Assembly: GCA_002633005.1 (NCBI GenBank)
Contig: NMRA01000262.1
Coordinates: forward strand, 340,271 to 404,270
DNA from: Phoronis australis
Taxonomy: Eukaryota; Phoronida; Phoronidae
DNA length: 64,000 bases
Direction of reading: 5' to 3'
Shown here: in pieces, positions 58,335-64,000 of the stretch
Numbering within the stretch: the stretch's first letter is position 1
Layout of the letters: every line of letters begins with the position of its first letter
Position numbers and translations under genes: made by a program
The notes under the pieces: generated by a model
Told to the model about the DNA's origin: nothing
What the model saw: only the letters and a program-made list of their open reading frames with translations
Databases searched by the model: none

Positions 58335-59279
58335 CTATAGTCTATGGTCACATTGCTGTGGACCAGTGCCGCGACAGCATATCCTGGGGATGGACTGACA
58401 CACACTGAATATGGTAGGCGTGCAACAGAAACTCGCACGCTATTGCCAATTTGGTTTGAGGGTCTATTCTCCCTGACATATTGTTCAGTTCGAATGCAGA
58501 AGTCAACAACAGTAACCATGGCAATGAAGGAACCATCATTAGAGTTAGTTCGCGTCAAGAATTCGTCGATTTCGAAGATGAACCAGGAGTGAAGATTCCG
58601 ACTCCCGGATGAAGAAGATTTATTTAGTTGAGGCTCTTTGGATTTGACTAAAACATGCCCAGTGAATAAGTTGGCTCATTGGAATGAGATGAATATTGGT
58701 TTTAGCTACAAGTCCCCTTTTATTTTTTATGTTTGTTACTGTGTTCTCCAAAATGGGCGAAAACACCTCTACACTGGCTTCATATGGTCGTGTTAGACAG
58801 CCTGGAAACTACCAAAGCTGTAATGTGGTAACTTTCCAATTGAGTTAGAATGACAACCATTTCATTTGCCCGTCACAGATACACCGGCAATAGAACTGTT
58901 CGTTTTATGTCTTCATAGTGCAAATAAAACACAAATTGATTATTCATAGATGTTGTACATGGTGCTCAATCATCGTGGACACGGCCCGGGCATCCACATT
59001 GGGGGAAGGGGTACCCAACCACTACATATTAATCTTTTTGGAAATCATGACTGATTTGCAGTTGAATTAAATAAAGATTTTAGGTTGTTGTTTCATCTTT
59101 TTATTTAATTAATACTCGCATAGATGCATTTGAGTAGAGAGGGGCGTCCCGGCAATAACTTAACAGTCGCTCGTGCACTGATTGACCAAACCTTTACATG
59201 CTATGGCCCTATCGCTGAATTTGTATGTAGGGAACCTTTTGTTGCAAGCGGAGTGTTGTTGGACATAATGCAAATGGTT

Positions 59280-60010
59280 TCAAATAGTTACCTGGCGGGT
59301 AAATCAGATATTATATTTGGTCGGGTTTGTCCGAGCTAACCCACCACCAGACTTGTCTCGCAGTCATTCATGATACATGGACTTAGTATAATACGTAAAA
59401 TATTTTGCAATTGGTTTCTTGTGGTTATCTCTTGGGTTGATTTAGCTCAAATTTTCAATAAATCACTATTAATTTTGGCCCTGTGTGCCACGTGCAGTGA
59501 TGCTGAACATCGTGCAATTGGTTTCAAATTTTTACCAAGTGTTTTGACCTAGCTCAACTCGGGTAACGCTAGGACCTAGCTATAAAATCTAGCCAAAGTC
59601 ACGTGTTCTCATTTAAAATACACGGCAATATCCCACGTTATCCCGCGAAATCTTGCTTTTTAGCGAGGTCCTAGCGTTACTGAACGAGAGGCTGGACTTA
59701 CGGTGAAGATTTTGCAACTTGTTTTATGCGATTACCTCTTGAGTTGATCTAACTGAACTTGAGTATTTGGGCGTGTCTGGCGGGGCTAACCCGCCACTAG
59801 ATTTGCCTGGTAGAATTATTCTGGATATCTGGGCTTACCGAGATTAATTTGCAACTGGTTTCACGTGGTTACCTCTTGGGTTTATCTAGCTCAACTCAGG
59901 TATTTGGGCGTGATTGTGGGGGGGGGCTCACCCATCTCACCCATCACTAGATTTGTCTGCTAGTGTTTATTCGCGATATTGAGCTTGCGATTATTTTGCA
60001 ACTGGTATTT
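59280..60010 (+). repeat. Right satellite arm flanking the decayed element
   Basis: Units of about 145 bp with TTTTGCAACTGGTTTCA, GTGGTTACCTCTTGGGTTGA, TCTAGCTCAACTC and CTAACCCGCCACTAGATTTG are in inverted orientation relative to 54390-54870. A 118-bp hairpin element is inserted at 59563-59680. Confidence 0.75.
59563..59680. mobile_element. 118-bp hairpin element
   Basis: It starts GTAACGCTAGGACCTAGCT and ends AGCGAGGTCCTAGCGTTAC, 19-bp inverted termini with one mismatch. It interrupts a unit of the surrounding satellite. No target duplication is evident. Confidence 0.7.
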
Positions 60011-60559
60011 GCTTGTAAGTGGAACTTTTGTTATAGACAAGTTAACACAAAACTTAAAACTATTCAAAGTCTCTCTTCAGAAAGCTATAAAAATAGTTTC
60101 ACACATAAACAAATCAAATGCAATCAAAGGGAATATTTCGTTTTGATCGCGGGACATTTCTATAGGTAAACAAGAAAATGACAATTCGCAAGCATAATAT
60201 CAGTAATCACGTCAGCTTTATAAAGAAGCAGCACAACTGCACTGTCTGGGGGTTAAAAACTGAAGAAATATTGTGGTTTGAATCATTAGTGAATTAGGAA
60301 TTACTGAACATTAAAGAGTCATTGGCCATTCAGGACCAGCATGCTACTGATTCTCTGAATAACATGCAGAGCTCAGTGACCCTAAAGCTATGGTGATGAC
60401 CTATTTATTATTCCCTGTAATTCTTGCTACACTCATTTCACTACATGGATGTCACATGACTGGTATGTCCACACTTGATGTCTTATTGTATATAACCTGA
60501 TGATGTCTAATGAATAGACGAAATGTCGAATCAGCATGAACTTTTTTATTTGTGCTACG

Positions 60560-61900
60560 ATTGTCCGTTTTTTGATCCTACTATGGCCAAAAGAGATTTA
60601 ATTCCAGTAGTGTTTTTAGTAGGGGTATCATACAAATAGTCAATAGATGGCGCATAATGTGTCAAACTCTTCCGAAGTGAAATGGTGGCGTCATCTCTGT
60701 AAAACACAACTATTTGCCAAATTTCATGAAAATGAGCCAACAAACTCCTAACATATAGGGGCAAACGGAAAAAAATGACATCAGGGGGCACAGCTATAGT
60801 CTGATTTGTCTCTAACTCATCGTCATCTGTTACCATCTCTACAGAAGCCCATCTGCCAAATTTCGCAAAAATCCTACAAAGGGTTAAGGAGATACAGCTG
60901 TAGACGCAAAAAACATTACAGCCCCAAATGGGCACCAGAAGTCAAAAACATCCCAAAATCAACATCAGCCAGGATTTTTGCATCAGGAACACGTCAGTTT
61001 TCACAATCGTCCTTTGAATGGTTTGGCTGATAGAGATGCAGATGTCAAACACATAATTATGTCAAACAATTAAAATGGACATCAGATGGCAATGAAAATA
61101 TCAAATCTGTCCAAAAATGGGAACGTGTTGTCGTCTCCATAATGGAAACCTATTTGCGGTATTTCATGAAAATACACGTCAACTGAAATTGGAAGGTACA
61201 GAGGCAAACTTGGGGTACAGTTTTATTGGGATCAGTTCGACACTCATTACCATTTGTTCACAGCTCCACAGGAATACACCTTTAAATCTCACAAAGCTTC
61301 TTCAAAGAGATTCGGCTGCAGATGCAAAGAAAATAAAATCGCCACTAGGGGGCGGCACAGCAGTCGGACATGTTCAAAACTCAATGTCAGTCATGGCCTT
61401 CTCATTAGCAACACATCTGTGAATTTTTATCATGATCCTTTGAGCGGTATGGCAGATAGAAAGGCTGACGACAGAAAACGGACGCAAAAATAACAAAAAT
61501 ATCCACAAGGAAGCGTAAAATTGGTCAAATCTGTCCAAAAATGGAATTATGTTATAATCACCTCCATACTAAAAGCCTTTATGCCAAATTTCATGAAAAT
61601 CTGTCAATGATACAGAGGCAAACGTAAAAAAATGAAATTGCCACTAGAGTGCACACCGGTATTCGAGTTGGTACGAAACTCAACATCAGCCACATAGGAA
61701 CACAACTGCTAAATTTCACTAAGATCCTGCAAGGGGTATACGAGATACAGTCGCGGACGTCCAGACAGAGATTGTATGATTTGGTGCATGCAGAAGAAGA
61801 CAACAACAGACAAAAAATAATTAAAATGGCAGCAGACAAGATGCTGGATGCCCAGTCGAAGATGACAGCACTGTGCACTGACATACAAATATGTGGGTGC
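60560..61900 (-). repeat. Inverted relatives of the intronic satellite
   Basis: Phrases such as CCAAATTTCATGAAAATSWG, GAGGCAAACGTAAAAAAATG, GCCACTAGGGGGC and ATCCTTTGARYGGTWTGGC recur about every 200-330 bp. They are reverse complements of phrases in 23870-25450. Frames on both strands here are repeat translations. Confidence 0.6.
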
Positions 61901-62059
61901 AATTACATAGTAAATAAGTTGATTGTGTCACAATGACGGGTTCCATTTTTGACTAGAGTCTGCCAAAAGTTTAATTCACAAGGAAAACATTGTTAAAATT
62001 TAAGAAAAATAAGCAAGAATGATTAATCTTTACACACCCCAACATTCTGGTGACATCAG

Positions 62060-62160
62060 GTGATACATAATTACATCCAAAATGCTCTCTGTCCCAACCA
62101 AGGTTTGAGCCCCCCTAGGACTTTCTGCTAACCTCTTAGCCAACACCTGGCATGTGTGAA
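62060..62160 (-). repeat. tRNA-like (SINE-type) remnant
   Basis: The minus strand has TTGGCTAAGAGGTTAGCAG (A-box-like) and GGGGGGCTCAAACCTTGG (B-box-like) at tRNA-like spacing, but no complete tRNA fold. Confidence 0.35.
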
Positions 62161-64000
62161 GACCAATAGTTATAGATATTATTGCACTGCCCAGTAAAAG
62201 AATAACATTCAATCATCAAGTTAAGGTTGTGGGAGATCACGGACAAATGTCCAAACTTGGTAAAGCTGAAAACATATCTCGCAAATGGCTGACAGGATTC
62301 CTATAAAAACCTTCAAACCTTGTACTTTATGCACTGCTCAACTTTGCACTTGGGATCAGTACAATGTAGTGTCATACACCATTCACTCTCAGACTGATAA
62401 GACAAATGTCAAGAATTCATTGGTCAGTACCATTTATGGTGATTCATTGGCAAGCAGCTTCAGATGCTGTAACAGCAATGAAATGGTGTCCTCAAACCTT
62501 GACTAATCTGTTGTCCTACCCACAATGCACAGCAGCACGAATGGTTATCACAGATTTTGTGTAAGCGATAAAAATGTTCACTAGCATCTGCTGTCAATGA
62601 GACAAGTTGTGTGTCCGTGATTTAGTAGCTTGAACATGTTGTCAGTTGAGGGCGACTCATCCTCTTATCCGTGACTTTCTGGAAAACGGGAAGTTGCTGA
62701 GAACCTGTTTAAGATAAATTGAATAGTTTAAATTCCTTTTATGCAAACACTACAATACTACATACAAAACTCTTCAATCAAAAATACCATTACAGACAAA
62801 ATTGTTTTCATGTTTACGTTCATAATACCTGAGACTAATAAATATACAATGAACTTTGAAAAATGAACAAGGATCAACATTTATTGTCAGTAAGTGAATG
62901 TTGGATCTAAAAGAAAATCAAGTAAATGGATTTTTTTCTCTGTTTCCACATTGTGACAATAATTTATTTGTCAGCAGATTCAAATAATATCACCCATCAC
63001 ATTCAAGTATTTTATGTACTACAGACAACTAAATAGAACCTAAAAACGAAAGCGTTGATGGAACAAACACTTTCCTGATAAAACTAATAGAAGGCAACCT
63101 TCAAGGACAATGACAACTGCATAAAAAAGCTGAAAATCACCAATCTTGCATAACCAAACACAACTTAGATATGTCATTACCTCTGTCTGCTCCTCACACA
63201 CATGGGAACATTTGTATCAAACATTAATGTATGCCACCATGCTTTGATCAGTCCAGTTATTAAATCTTATCAACTGTATTTAGAGATGTCGACAACCTGC
63301 AAAAGATCCATACTCATTATGTTACTTCACTCAGTCGAACGTGGTTGTCTTTCGAGAAGCGAATGCTGTTCAGTGATTTGTAAAATATTGTGCCAAAGCA
63401 AGTGGTATGGACAGTATTATTTCACTGATACAGTTTTGTGTAACATAAAGTCTTTATAAATACATCGATGTTTTGTTATGTGGGTCTGTAGCAGAGAAAG
63501 ACAAAATATTGTAGTCTAGAAAAGTCTAATCATCTCTATGAGACCATTCAAAACATGTCAACAGAACCTCAGAGAATTGTGTTTTATATCTATTGCCATC
63601 AATATTTAGACCTGTTGACATCACACAGCATATACCAACAAAAACCTAAGATTCATTAAATTTCCATGTTTAAAAATGAGATTAGTATTTCTACTTTATT
63701 TGCCAAAAATAACACTTTGACTCAACAAGTATTATATCTGAACTTGTTCCTTAACTAGATTAGAAATGATTACAGATTCCTTAGGGCCATGCAGGCCTAA
63801 AAATTGATAATGCTATCCTACTAGGGTAAAAATTTGAAACAACTTGACTAAGGACAATGTCAAATTTTTAAAATGAAGTCAAGCACGTCAGCCTTGAGAG
63901 AGCCATTGGCGATTTTATAACTTAAGATATAAATAAAACAGGAAAACACTGCTACCAATTTTGAAGAAATTCTGAGCTCTGGAGGCGGGGGGGGGGGGGG
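62161..64000. other. Unassigned AT-rich sequence
   Basis: No gene or element was recognised. The window ends in a G run (about 63987-64000), likely a simple repeat. Confidence 0.6.

Larger units (their letters stand above)
54890..58560 (+). pseudogene. Decayed mobile-element-type protein gene
   Basis: Broken reading frames continue one protein. In order: AHLQEYVKTNDVSGYINIFP (about 55100), RRNFCRSAADLSLDQSV, NPFADDAPLVLVNIAVGQAA (55574 on), LINVLIRGHDAREKFQHERE (55655 on), QEEVDTLIAFHVANI (56361 on), ASDTDVLVILLG, and YHAFTGCD (56605-56628). TLLPIWFEG follows near 58430. The DTDVLVILL and HAFTGCD motifs are typical of a multicopy protein family common in invertebrate genomes, generally tied to repeats; I cannot name its superfamily safely. 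At least two frameshifts (one near 55645), several stop codons and a nested insertion (57191-58334) break it. Confidence 0.6.

Noticed and set aside
60495-60535. Hammerhead-ribozyme-like core CTGATGA-stem-GAAA
   Set aside because: There is an extra T between CTGATGA and the GTCTA/TAGAC stem, and I found no partner strands for stems I and III. It resembles a signature shared by many retroelement ends (compare the minus strand at about 845-895).

Overview
The window comes from a non-vertebrate animal nuclear genome. It is AT-rich, with short exons and GT-AG introns of a few hundred bases to 6 kb, and it is crowded with minisatellites, satellites, miniature transposons and foldback elements. A marine invertebrate, possibly a deuterostome, is plausible, but the sequence alone does not fix the lineage.

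Region 1 (1818-45345, + strand): one gene, an ortholog of the dual-substrate cyclic-nucleotide phosphodiesterase PDE10A. I assembled 21 consecutive coding exon positions from splice sites and protein similarity. They run from inside GAF-A through GAF-B, a linker helix and the HD-type catalytic domain to a stop codon at 45343-45345. The spliced frame stays open for 658 or 661 residues. The N-terminus (about 100-130 residues in the vertebrate protein) lies upstream of the window.

The main discovery is in this gene. Two of the 21 exon positions are present as tandem diverged alternatives. One pair (17838-17971 or 18912-19054) encodes the core of GAF-B. The other (39219-39330 or 42853-42964) encodes the catalytic segment with the last metal-binding Asp and part of the substrate pocket. 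In both pairs the alternatives share intron phases and have lengths that are not multiples of 3, so using both or neither breaks the frame. This predicts strict mutually exclusive splicing and four isoforms that combine two regulatory and two catalytic modules. A third oddity is a 70-bp perfect-period tandem repeat (30801-31080) that quadruplicates the 3' splice site and first 45 nt of the linker-helix exon.

The introns hold at least ten unrelated tandem arrays (units of 18, 19, 26, 33, 35, 37, 41, 44/47, 70 and 87 bp). They also hold a miniature transposon present twice with 8-bp target duplications (2461-3416, 15064-15909), foldback elements (3551-4643, 9781-9982, 27282-27982), a 134-bp element (44514-44647), old 150-400-bp satellites (21.2-25.4 kb) and fragments of an LTR-like repeat.

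Region 2 (45346-64000): no intact gene was recognised. It holds LTR-like fragments inside a ~178-bp satellite (49.7-51.6 kb) and two copies of a short inverted-repeat element with 5-bp target duplications. It also holds a decayed mobile-element ORF (about 54.9-58.5 kb), interrupted by a nested element and flanked by long inverted satellite arms (54.4-54.87 and 59.28-60.01 kb). Further inverted satellite copies lie at 60.6-61.9 kb.
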